Of a stretch of DNA of 36,631 bases, positions 1-7,133 are shown piece by piece. A program made the translations under genes and the position numbers. Position 1 is the stretch's first letter, and each line of letters begins with the position of its first letter. This DNA comes from Bacteroidota bacterium (GTDB lineage Bacteria > Bacteroidota > Bacteroidia > 2-12-FULL-35-15), in assembly GCA_947479085.1 (NCBI GenBank), contig CANJYB010000013.1:1-36631 (forward strand), in the 5' to 3' direction. The notes beneath the pieces were generated by a model. The model saw only the letters and a program-made list of their open reading frames with translations, was not told where the DNA came from and did no database searches.

Positions 1-2
1 AG

Positions 3-74
3 TTTGTATCTTTTGGCATGGGCACCGAAAGAGAAATAGTGTACAGCGAAGTGATTTTGGTGAAAGCGCTGTAA
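3..74 (+). CDS. C-terminal end of an unidentified protein (partial, cut by window start)
   Basis: This frame is open from the first bases of the window and ends at the TAA at 72-74, giving about 23 residues that include GMGTEREIVYSEVILVKAL. It would be the tail of a gene lying mostly outside the window. Too little is visible to name a family. A second in-frame stop lies at 99-101, so it is not continuous with the phosphatase fragment that follows in the same frame. Confidence 0.25.
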   Translation, partial: FVSFGMGTEREIVYSEVILVKAL

Positions 75-134
75 CTAAGTTTCAGGTATCTGTTCTAGTA
101 AAAGCAAATTATACTGCAAAAAATAGGCAAGCGG

Positions 135-473
135 ATGTTAAAACGTATTCGCATAAGCAATGGCGAACTGGTGGAATTAGAAGCCAATAAAATGCCAGTG
201 GGCAAAGGAGAAAAAATGGATTCGTTTATTTCTTATCAAATAGAATTAAACAAAGAGGATTCCATTTATTTGTTTACAGATGGCTTTGCTGACCAGTTTG
301 GCGGAGAGAGCGGGGGCAAAAAACTGACTAAAAGGAAATTCAAGGAACTGCTGCTATCCTTAAAAGATAAACCAATGCAGCAGCAGGGAATAGCATTGGA
401 TACTTTTATTACTGATTACCGCAAAGATGTTGAGCAGATAGACGACATATTGGTGATGGGGATAAAGATGTAG
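135..473 (+). CDS. C-terminal fragment of a SpoIIE-type serine phosphatase (likely remnant)
   Basis: The 112 residues match the C-terminal half of the SpoIIE/RsbU PP2C-like phosphatase domain common in Bacteroidota two-component proteins. Visible features are RISNGELVELEANKMPVG, then IYLFTDGFADQFGG with the conserved DG that helps bind metal, then a closing QIDDILVMGIKM strand. A complete domain has about 200 residues and normally sits behind sensor, TPR or membrane segments. All of that is absent, and stops lie 34-60 bases upstream in the same frame. It is most likely a decayed remnant, not a working enzyme, because the N-terminal metal-binding aspartate region is missing. The family call is firm; expression is doubtful. 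Confidence 0.6.
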   Translation: MLKRIRISNGELVELEANKMPVGKGEKMDSFISYQIELNKEDSIYLFTDGFADQFGGESGGKKLTKRKFKELLLSLKDKPMQQQGIALDTFITDYRKDVEQIDDILVMGIKM

Positions 474-491
474 GATTTCAAATTTGAAATC
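474..491. repeat. 18-bp perfect palindrome after the phosphatase fragment
   Basis: GATTTCAAATTTGAAATC is a perfect inverted repeat starting one base after the stop codon of the phosphatase fragment. It is followed by a related imperfect copy (ctgtaatctgaaatt). It has no long T-run, so it is a weak terminator candidate at best; it resembles low-complexity intergenic repeats of AT-rich Bacteroidota. Confidence 0.35.
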
Positions 492-503
492 TGTAATCTG
501 AAA

Positions 504-722
504 TTATTTCTTTTTTAAAGGAACAAGCAAATGTTCCAGCCCGTTCAGTTTTATTTCATAAATGGTTTGAAGCAGCATTCCTAATTTACCTTCGGGGAAA
601 CCTTTGCGGTTAAACCATTCCAGATAAGAAACAGGCAAGTCGCAAAGCAGGCGGCCTTTGTATTTTCCGAAAGGCATTTGCATTTCTACCAGTTGTAATA
701 ATAGTTTTGAGTCGGGAAGCAC
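504..722 (-). CDS. DUF3820 family protein
   Basis: This 72-residue protein has the hallmark MPFGKYKGRLLCDLPVSYLEW block, followed by GKLGMLLQTIYEIKLNGL. This is characteristic of the DUF3820 family of small soluble proteins, sometimes labelled quorum-sensing-regulated virulence factor, with no established biochemical role. The start is a GTG at 722: an in-frame stop lies shortly upstream and no ATG is available before Met14, and about a dozen residues before MPFGKYKG is usual for the family. It stands alone. A MITE-like repeat and the 3' end of the hydrolase gene lie upstream. Confidence 0.75.
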   Translation of the reverse strand: MLPDSKLLLQLVEMQMPFGKYKGRLLCDLPVSYLEWFNRKGFPEGKLGMLLQTIYEIKLNGLEHLLVPLKKK

Positions 723-773
723 TTTTTGGGAATTATAAGTTATGAATTATGAGTTATGAGTTGGTTTTTGATT

Positions 774-866
774 AAAATGGAACACAGATAACGCAGATTG
801 TCCGGATAAAATAAGATTTTTTTTATCTTTTTAAATCATGAAAATCAGCGTCATCTGCGTACCAAT
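774..866. repeat. MITE-like imperfect palindromic repeat, copy A (short form)
   Basis: The left arm (aaatggaacacagataacgc) and the reverse complement of the right arm (aattggtacgcagatgacgc) match closely over about 27 bases, enclosing an AT-rich middle. The ends are shared with longer copies at 2862-3056 and 6905-7097. The element ends six bases from the stop codon of the hydrolase gene on the minus strand, so its stem could act as that gene's transcription terminator. Confidence 0.6.
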
Positions 867-871
867 TCTTT

Positions 872-2809
872 TTATTGTTTAACAAATTTACTTGTAAATG
901 TATTTCCGTTTTCTATTACTTTAATAAAATAAATTCCCTTTGGTAATTGGCTGATGTCAATTGTTGATGCTTGGGTTGCTGAGCCTGTCGAAGCAGCAAG
1001 TGTTGACCTGTAAAGAGTCTCTCCCAACACATTTTCTATGGTTATTTCTTTTACTGTTACCTGTTCACTATACACTGTTAACTGGTTTGTTGCCGGATTA
1101 GGATAAATTTTAACCGGATTGTTTTTAAAACCAAGCTCATTTACACCCATGCTAAAACCAACCAGCGGAAGGGTAATGTAGGAGTAATTGGTATGATTAA
1201 CATAGACTGTATTGATTGCAGTAACTGGGTTTACCAATGAATCAAGGCTGTTTCCGGGATACATGGGTCCTCCTGTATTCATATTCCTGTTAAAGCGGGG
1301 ATAATTGGAAGAAGTAACATCCACCCTTATTTTATGTCCTGCAAGGAAAGTAAGGGAAGTTGCAGGAAGCGAAAAACTGCAATCGTAAATTAAATCGGGA
1401 GTCAACAAGGAAGTGTCGGCAGCCGTGTTCCCGTTTCTGAATCGCATCCGCATCACTCCGTCATTCACCAGCATGGAGCGTCCGTCAGGATAAACATCTG
1501 TCAGGCGAACATCAAAATCAGTATCCGTTTTGTTGGAAGCTACTTTCATGTGTACCGTGGCACTGCCTTTCATCACTGCATTTTGAGTAAGCGTATTGGT
1601 GGTAAAAATTAAAATATCATTCCTGCTTTCTACAGAGTCCACCTGGTCGTAAGGCCCCTGTTGCAAATCTGACCGCAGGGTAGGGCCGCCAATAGTAGGG
1701 GAGGGGTCGAGCGGGTTGTAAAAAAGCCCGACACTATCTCCGTTTAAAATTGGAAGGGTATTGTTCATCATTCCGCCAAGGTAAAAATAAAAATCAGTAT
1801 TTACAGGCCCTGCAGGAGGATAAGCCGTACTGTTCTGCCAGGCATTTTCGCCCATCTGGTAATAGGTTACAAATGGCGAAGTATCCCAGTTGTTAGCCAG
1901 GTTTCGTAACTGATAATCAAAAAAGCGAAGCGCCAGCGAATCGTCCCAGTCCACCGCATTAGGATACGAAAGCTGCCCCTGCAAGGCACTTCCTACCTGC
2001 GCTGTTCCATGGCCTCCATGCACCCATGGTCCCATCAATAGCCGGTGCTGGTCTCTTACATTTAAAGGTGAGTTGGTGCGGATGGCTGCAAAGAAAGGCA
2101 GCATAAATTCAATAGTATGGTCGTACCAGCCGCCAATCATAAAGCAGGGAACACGAATGCTGTCGGGATAATAATTTGCATTCTCCACAAAGGTCCATGT
2201 ATTGTCGTGAACGGTATGCGCCATTAACAGTGGAGACATTCCAAATCCCAAACCATCCAGTTGTTCCAAATATTCGGTACGTAAACATCCATGCGGAAAG
2301 TATTCGGTATAGTCGTATTGCGGAGCAGCCACCAGAGGACATATACAAACCAGGTGCGGGGGATTTTTCTGAGCAGTCTGAAACTGAACCCTTCCTAAAG
2401 CAGAAGGCCCCCAGGTTCCTACCTTTCCATTGCTCCAGGCCTGCTGTGCTATCCATTCCACAGAACTGTAACCATCTGCTCCCAACGAAGGAGCACCCAC
2501 ATGAGCAGCAGCAACCGAACCATAAAACCCTCTCCAGTCCACCACCACAATGATGTAATTACTTGTGTTAACATTTAGGCCTATTCCCAAAGGCAACCCG
2601 AAACGATACAAAGTTCGGTTATAAGGGGTTTGAATTAATATTGTTGGACCTTGAGTAATACCGGTTGGTATGTATATGTCAGCAGCCAGTTTTCTTCCAT
2701 CGCTCATGGGTATGGAATCTACAATTGGATTCAGAATTGCAAACGAAGAAATGGAATGGATAAATAAAAAAAAGAACAGAATAGGGAAGGAGTAAAGAGT
2801 TTTTTTCAT
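872..2809 (-). CDS. secreted CocE/NonD-family (peptidase S15-like) hydrolase with T9SS type A sorting domain
   Basis: This 645-aa alpha/beta-hydrolase resembles the X-Pro dipeptidyl-peptidase/cocaine esterase group. A signal peptide (about 1-24) is followed by the hydrolase fold. The nucleophile elbow is GTWGPSALG, with Ser136 the likely nucleophile; GGWYD supplies Asp230 and GPWVHGG supplies His264, in the order and spacing of the CocE triad. The PepX_C-type jelly-roll follows at about 330-560. The last 79 residues (from KIYPNPATN, about 567) are a T9SS type A sorting domain, so the protein should be exported and attached to or released from the cell surface. Substrate cannot be predicted beyond ester or N-terminal Xaa-Pro-type amide bonds. 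The sorting domain carries a small repeat-derived insert (residues 605-611). Confidence 0.85.
   Translation of the reverse strand: MKKTLYSFPILFFFLFIHSISSFAILNPIVDSIPMSDGRKLAADIYIPTGITQGPTILIQTPYNRTLYRFGLPLGIGLNVNTSNYIIVVVDWRGFYGSVAAAHVGAPSLGADGYSSVEWIAQQAWSNGKVGTWGPSALGRVQFQTAQKNPPHLVCICPLVAAPQYDYTEYFPHGCLRTEYLEQLDGLGFGMSPLLMAHTVHDNTWTFVENANYYPDSIRVPCFMIGGWYDHTIEFMLPFFAAIRTNSPLNVRDQHRLLMGPWVHGGHGTAQVGSALQGQLSYPNAVDWDDSLALRFFDYQLRNLANNWDTSPFVTYYQMGENAWQNSTAYPPAGPVNTDFYFYLGGMMNNTLPILNGDSVGLFYNPLDPSPTIGGPTLRSDLQQGPYDQVDSVESRNDILIFTTNTLTQNAVMKGSATVHMKVASNKTDTDFDVRLTDVYPDGRSMLVNDGVMRMRFRNGNTAADTSLLTPDLIYDCSFSLPATSLTFLAGHKIRVDVTSSNYPRFNRNMNTGGPMYPGNSLDSLVNPVTAINTVYVNHTNYSYITLPLVGFSMGVNELGFKNNPVKIYPNPATNQLTVYSEQVTVKEITIENVLGETLYRSTLAASTGSATQASTIDISQLPKGIYFIKVIENGNTFTSKFVKQ
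977..995. repeat. dispersed short repeat (gcctgtcgaag type) inside a coding sequence
   Basis: TGCTGAGCCTGTCGAAGCA forms an imperfect stem with complementary ends (tgct/agca). A related sequence containing cttgtcgaag lies intergenically at 31713-31735. Here it is read in frame and encodes AASTGSA within the T9SS tail of the hydrolase, between two beta strands where sorting domains tolerate loops. Confidence 0.5.
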
Positions 2810-2861
2810 AGTTTGTAAATTAGTTTATTTTGCTTTCTCCCGATTACATCGGGGTTTAATT

Positions 2862-3056
2862 AAAAATGGTACGCAGATAAAAATGATTAGTAACGATAAA
2901 AAATGATATAGGATTTGAGTTATGATAAATTCGTTCTTACCTGATGTTACTCATTGAACGTAATATCCATTTTAATCATAACTCAAATCATCAAAGAAAA
3001 AAAATCATTTTTCATCATTATTCAAAACATATTAATCAGTGTACTAAATTTTTTTC
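2862..3056. repeat. MITE-like imperfect palindromic repeat, copy B
   Basis: About 195 bp of intergenic sequence begins with atggtacgcagataaaaatg and ends with the inverted counterpart (attaatcagtgtactaaatt). An inner arm pair, gatttgagttatgat and atcataactcaaatc, gives a second nested stem. Its right end, reverse-complemented, matches the left end of copy C at 6905 (acagattaatatgtttt type). It fills most of the gap between the hydrolase start and the CotH-like gene's stop. A separate 15-bp palindrome (cccgattacatcggg, 2839-2853) lies in the hydrolase leader. No gene is seen in this gap. Confidence 0.6.
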
Positions 3057-3122
3057 TGACAATTTCATTATGGGATTACAGAATTACTTTTGTTTGACGG
3101 TGATTTTCTTTAGAAGTTTAAT

Positions 3123-4742
3123 TTATTCAATCACCAGTTTCCCGCTCGCTATGGTTCTTCCTTTCTTTTTCAAATGATAAAAATACATGCCGGCATTCAC
3201 ACCATTTTTTTCAATCACTGTTTTGTTTTCACCGCCAGCAATATTTTTTAATACCACTTCCTTACCTAATAAATCATAAATTACCAATGTTTTTTCTGAG
3301 TTATCGGCATGGTTAAATGAAAAGGTTGCAGCAGTTGAAAAAGGATTAGGGTAGACTAATACAGTTGTTTTTTCTGTTTCGTTTTCAGGAACGGCAACGG
3401 TTACCATCGGGCAGGTTCCAGGCAGGTTTGCGTCCATCCATTCGCTTCTTGACTTGAACCACCATTTTAAATAATCCACTTCTTCCTGGTAAGTATTGCC
3501 TACAAACCAGTTCCAGTTAACATAAACTCCCAGTATAGGCCATTCGGTAAAGTTACGTTGCTGCGATTCGTTTAATCGCAGCGCAACAGAATCTATCCAG
3601 GCATTAACATTATTGGTGCTTAATATATTTTGTCGCAAATCATTCCATCGGCATTTCAGGTCGTGTGTATAAATGGTATCCTGCAGTAATCGGGCCCACC
3701 AATGAGGAGGTTCAGACGTAAATGAAGGGCAGACAGTTGCAAAGTTATATTGCCACCCGGTGGTGTCGTAAGCCAGGCAATAATCTGCATTGCCATACGA
3801 AAGATTAAAATCCCACATAGGTCCGCAACTCAGCTTGCCTCCTTTACTGTCCTTATCTTTGTACATAAAACTACTCGACCGGTAACCATCAACAGTTCTT
3901 CCTAATTCCTCCATCAAAAAGAAATCAATAAAAGTACCTGTATTGATGTAACGCCTGAAACCGCCACCACCTGCTGTATCCGAAAAGTTGGGGCCATAAA
4001 CTGTATCTTCAAAAGCAGTAACATAATCCTGGATGTATTGAGCCTGTTGAGGCAGTATTTCGTAATCTTTCGGGTCATGAAACAGGAACTTTACTTTCAC
4101 CTGATAAGGCGAAGTCCATGAGGTACTGCTGCTTCCGGTTGGTTTGTCAATTTTAATTATATAACCTCCGGTAAGCGAATCGCCCGCCAAATCATTCGAA
4201 TCAAGTTTTGCTATGTTTACTCTGTTATGGTCTATCTTTACTCTTTCTAATAGAGAATAAACGCCCATGTATTGTCCGTCAATCACCAGTTCGCAATACA
4301 CATAGCGCGGAGAGTAAGGATCCATTGATGAAAAAAGATGGTAGGTTATTTCATTTCTCATCAATGATTTATCAGGATAAGCACCATAAAGTATCCAGTC
4401 GTTTTCGGCAGGCATACCCAGCAATGGCACATCTAAAGCAATACCAGCAGGGGTTCTGGTTTCAAAGCCATACGACTTTTTAGGATATTGCTGAGAAGTA
4501 GAACCTCTTATTTCTATTCCTATTTGGCCCACAAAATTATTAAAAGGGTCGGTCATATAATTCCGCATTCCTATTCCGTTGGATATAATACCCATATCGC
4601 AGGTTATTTTTGCAGAATCAATAATCGTTTGACTATTTGTAGTAATCACTACTATAGGCAGATTGGAATCGGTAAAGGTTACCTGTGAGGTTCCTGTTTT
4701 AAAAATAAACAGGAAAATAGTGAGTAGCAGGAGTTTTTGCAT
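3123..4742 (-). CDS. CotH-kinase-family secreted protein with T9SS type A sorting domain
   Basis: This 539-aa protein has an N-terminal signal peptide (MQKLLLLTIFLFIFKTGTSQ) and a CotH-type domain at about 65-400. Recognisable blocks are IEIRGSTSQQYPKKSYGFET, NDWILYGAYPDKSLMRNE, YMGVYSLLERVKI and SCGPMWDFNLSYGNADY; the last corresponds to the metal-binding D-x-N/D-containing block of CotH kinases. CotH of Bacillus spores phosphorylates coat proteins. Bacteroidota homologs are secreted and largely uncharacterised. Residues 462-539 (from LVYPNPFS) are a T9SS type A sorting domain ending in ASGKLVIE, so the protein should pass the outer membrane. It is a single-gene unit, with a MITE-like repeat just past the stop that may serve as terminator. 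Confidence 0.85.
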   Translation of the reverse strand: MQKLLLLTIFLFIFKTGTSQVTFTDSNLPIVVITTNSQTIIDSAKITCDMGIISNGIGMRNYMTDPFNNFVGQIGIEIRGSTSQQYPKKSYGFETRTPAGIALDVPLLGMPAENDWILYGAYPDKSLMRNEITYHLFSSMDPYSPRYVYCELVIDGQYMGVYSLLERVKIDHNRVNIAKLDSNDLAGDSLTGGYIIKIDKPTGSSSTSWTSPYQVKVKFLFHDPKDYEILPQQAQYIQDYVTAFEDTVYGPNFSDTAGGGGFRRYINTGTFIDFFLMEELGRTVDGYRSSSFMYKDKDSKGGKLSCGPMWDFNLSYGNADYCLAYDTTGWQYNFATVCPSFTSEPPHWWARLLQDTIYTHDLKCRWNDLRQNILSTNNVNAWIDSVALRLNESQQRNFTEWPILGVYVNWNWFVGNTYQEEVDYLKWWFKSRSEWMDANLPGTCPMVTVAVPENETEKTTVLVYPNPFSTAATFSFNHADNSEKTLVIYDLLGKEVVLKNIAGGENKTVIEKNGVNAGMYFYHLKKKGRTIASGKLVIE

Positions 4743-4895
4743 TTACTTGTTTGTTAAGAAATGATTAATAAGAAATAAACTTTGGTAAAGTTATTCTAAA
4801 TTTTTATTTCAACAAGTATGTTGGTATTATTTCAACCTTATTTTTTGGGAGGTATGTCATTTCATTTTTAATAGAATGTGTTACAAACAGAAGTG

Positions 4896-5417
4896 TTATT
4901 TCAAAAAATATTTATAACATGCCAGGTAAATAATTTCGCCAATAACAAATGTGGCAATTAAACCAAAAAACACCCAATTCCAGATGGTGTATTTCTTAAG
5001 ATTTGTTTTCACATTAATGTGCTCAGCAATGTTCTGAACAATCTGGTTAATTCTTACAAAAGAACTGTCGTTTTTAATCACATAATCTCGTGCACCGTAT
5101 TTTATACATTCCACTGCTATTTCCAGTTTATCTTCTCCCGATAGCATCACTACCTCAATGTTTTTATCCACCTGTTTAATTTTTTTCAATACACTGATGC
5201 CATCCATTCCAAGAATATTAGTTGTTAAATGATAATCCAGGATAATAACATCAGGAATTACGTCATTCAGCCTGCTCAGGCATTCTTCTCCCGTTTCGAA
5301 TCTGGATATAGAAGTTTCATATTCATCAAAAGTTTCTTTAAACATGTTTTCTAAAGCCAATGATATTATTTTATTATCGTCAACTATAAACAGGGTAATG
5401 GATTTTTCTTTTTTCAT
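4896..5417 (-). CDS. single-domain response regulator with C-terminal transmembrane helix
   Basis: Residues 6-130 form a CheY-like receiver domain: acidic pair Asp13-Asp14, phosphoacceptor Asp61 in VIILDYHL, Ser93 in MLSGED, and Lys115 in DYVIKND. Instead of a DNA-binding or enzymatic output, the protein continues through a short basic linker (KKY) into a hydrophobic stretch at about 146-168 (WNWVFFGLIATFVIGEIIYLA) and stops at 173 residues. It is thus a tail-anchored receiver, unlike most response regulators. It may tether a phosphorelay partner or act as a phosphate sink at the membrane. No histidine kinase is adjacent. The start (MKKEKSITLFIVDD) is the usual length before the first receiver strand. 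Confidence 0.8.
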   Translation of the reverse strand: MKKEKSITLFIVDDNKIISLALENMFKETFDEYETSISRFETGEECLSRLNDVIPDVIILDYHLTTNILGMDGISVLKKIKQVDKNIEVVMLSGEDKLEIAVECIKYGARDYVIKNDSSFVRINQIVQNIAEHINVKTNLKKYTIWNWVFFGLIATFVIGEIIYLACYKYFLK

Positions 5418-5596
5418 TTAATTTGTCTGTAAAGAGAGTTTTGTTATTTGTTCACAAAGATTCAACCTTTAAAAGAAAGGGGTATTACATTACTTTTTAA
5501 TAAACTTGCAAGATTCACAGGTGGGTAGGGAATCACTATCTCATTTTCAATAAGTATTTTTAATGAAAAGCGGAAACAATGCTAAATGGGATAAAA
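5418..5596. other. intergenic stretch, no gene seen
   Basis: This AT-rich sequence lies upstream of the receiver-TM gene. It contains TTTG-like motifs (for example at the reverse complement of cacaaagattc) that could belong to that gene's promoter, but no clean TAnnTTTG box at proper spacing. No ORF, RNA gene or repeat stands out. Confidence 0.4.
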
Positions 5597-5623
5597 AAAA
5601 TCCCTGCCAATTGGCAGGGATTT
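5597..5623 (-). terminator. Rho-independent terminator
   Basis: AAATCCCTGCC-aatt-GGCAGGGATTT forms an 11-bp GC-cored hairpin. On the minus strand it is followed by a run of T (complement of the A-run at 5593-5600). It would end transcription coming from the uncharacterised-family gene and the repeat array to its right. Confidence 0.8.
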
Positions 5624-5740
5624 ATTATTTTAAAGGAAAAGTGATTTTTTGTGACTTTTACATTTTCTACAATTACCTGAAGATTCACTACTTAAATCAT
5701 ACCATTTAATACTTAATTCATCAGATTTAACTAGTGGTAG

Positions 5741-5977
5741 CTACCTACCGCTACCTAAATTCTCAGGTTTACGTATTAAATCCTCAGGTTTAGGTATTAA
5801 ATCCTTAGGTTTACGTATTAAATCCTTAGGTTTACGTATTAAATCCTTAGGTTTACGTATTAAATCCTTAGGTTTAGGTATTAAATCCTCAGGTTTACGT
5901 ATTAAACCCTTAGGTTTACGTATTAAACCCTCAGGTTTACGTATTAAATCCTCAGGTTTACGTATTAAATGTAACAT
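5741..5977 (-). CDS. possible basic heptapeptide-repeat protein (ORF over a 21-bp tandem array)
   Basis: This 78-residue ORF starts at ATG 26 bases after the stop of the preceding minus-strand gene. It consists almost entirely of the heptad (R/P)KP(E/K)(D/G)LI repeated ten times and ends in NLGSGR. Because the DNA repeat is 21 bp, a frame without a stop stays open automatically, so openness is weak evidence for coding. In favour are the proper ATG, operon-like spacing, downstream terminator, and the fact that most unit-to-unit changes keep or swap similar residues (E/K, R/P). It resembles no family I know. It could equally be a non-coding minisatellite in the 3' untranslated region. Confidence 0.3.
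   Translation of the reverse strand: MLHLIRKPEDLIRKPEGLIRKPKGLIRKPEDLIPKPKDLIRKPKDLIRKPKDLIRKPKDLIPKPEDLIRKPENLGSGR
5757..5966. repeat. 21-bp tandem repeat array, ten units
   Basis: Ten head-to-tail units of aaatcctcaggtttacgtatt type run without spacers. Variation is limited to a few positions (tcctca/tcctta/cccttag, and c or g in tacgtatt/taggtatt). The period is exactly 21 bp, a multiple of three. The flanks (ctaccgctacctaaat and aaatgtaacat) look like partial or decayed units. Length polymorphism by slippage is expected. Confidence 0.95.
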
Positions 5978-6003
5978 ACACGGTATTTCTACTTGATAAT
6001 CAA

Positions 6004-6692
6004 TTAGTAAACAAGTATTTCGATAACATTATCAAACCCTTCCGGACCATTTTTGCTGATAATCTGGTGTTTAAAATACACTGTTGTTAGCCTTGTTAAA
6101 CCACTTTTGGTAGTATATCCTGCCATGGTAGGCACCATTCTTTCCCATGTTTCGTTGTCTGGGGAAAACATCCAATCGTGGCAGGTATGTTCTCCACCAC
6201 CTTCTGCAAATATTTCCACAGTACCGGAAACAGCAGTGTTTTCAGCATGAAAATACTGATTTTGGCGAGGATTCACATTTTTAATTCCAAATTTTCCGGA
6301 ACGGAGAATTTCAATGGCATTGGCAGGGTCCGAGTTTGCCTTGGTTTGAAATCTTCCCATCAGGTCTTCCAGGTCATTTTTCACTGCCCTCCATCTTGCC
6401 TTGCGGTTGCTGGTGTTGGCACTGTTGTATAGCGCCCACCGTCCCTGCATGGCTGTCATTTCCGGACCAGCAACGGTTACATAAGCATTGCTTGTGCAGC
6501 CGGTTAAAATTTCCTTTGCCCGCACACCTCTGTCGGCATTGCCTCTTGGCAGGTCAAGAGTACCGGTAACACTGTGAATTGGGGTAGGCATTGTCATCAA
6601 TACCATCATTTTACTAACATGACGCTTTACCGCCAGTTTTTCCTGCAAAGCCCTTGAGGCTTTTGTTTCAGGAATGAACGATTTTTTTTCAT
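6004..6692 (-). CDS. uncharacterised Bacteroidota family protein with FN3-like C-terminus; apparent frameshift in the A8 run after ATG
   Basis: The intact reading frame spans 6004-6648 (214 codons, beginning TTG), but sequence similar to a normal N-terminus continues upstream. An ATG at 6692-6690 is followed by eight A, then codons for SFIPETKASRALQEKL. With nine A the ATG joins the main frame and gives 229 residues starting MKKKSFIPE. The N-terminal half is probably helical and basic (NTSNRKARWRAVKNDLEDLMGR). The C-terminal part (DWMFSPDNETWERMVPT...TKSGLTRLTTVYFKHQ...VIEILVY) resembles the fibronectin-III-like end of small uncharacterised proteins common in environmental Bacteroidota. No signal peptide is seen, and I know of no established function. 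It is followed by the 21-bp repeat array and a terminator. Confidence 0.6.
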
Positions 6693-6904
6693 CTTGATTT
6701 TAGTTTTAATTAAATGAATAAATTATTTTTTATTTACTCCCGTAAAGTTAGGTCAGCGGAAAAATCAGAAGAGAAAAATTTTGTGAAATCGGTGTTTTTG
6801 TAAGTGAACACCCCATTTTGGTAAATGAAATAAATTATAAAGTGATAAAATGGAGTAAAAAAGGGGGAAGGGATACTGAATTTATTTACCTGTTTCTGAG
6901 CAAT

Positions 6905-7097
6905 AAAAAAATTGGTACACAGATTAATATGTTTTTGAGTTAGGATAAAAAATGATTGATAGTTTAAAGAATCGGATTTAAGATAAAAATAGATATTACG
7001 TTAGATAAGCAACGCATAAGTTCAAACGTTTTTATAACAACTCCAATCAAAAATCATTTTTATCTTTACTAATCATCAGTATCAGCGTACCGTTTTT
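6905..7097. repeat. MITE-like imperfect palindromic repeat, copy C
   Basis: The left arm (ttggtacacagattaatatg, then gataaaaaatgattg) pairs imperfectly with the right arm (caaaaatcatttttatcttt, then atcagtatcagcgtacc). The element is about 193 bp with an AT-rich centre and shares both ends with copies A and B. It lies 36 bases past the LytTR regulator's stop on the minus strand. The rest of the interval 6693-7133 shows no gene; 6693-6760 is the leader of the frameshifted gene at 6004-6692. Confidence 0.6.
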
Positions 7098-7133
7098 CTA
7101 TTTCACATTTTTAAAAGAGGGTGATACCAAAGC

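Noticed and set aside
2944-3177. 77-residue plus-strand ORF starting at 2944
   Set aside because: It covers one arm of palindromic repeat copy B and the end of the CotH-like gene on the other strand, with no protein-like conservation.
5757-5966. CRISPR array
   Set aside because: Units are contiguous 21-bp tandem copies without unique spacers, and no cas gene is present. The same applies to 32859-33068.
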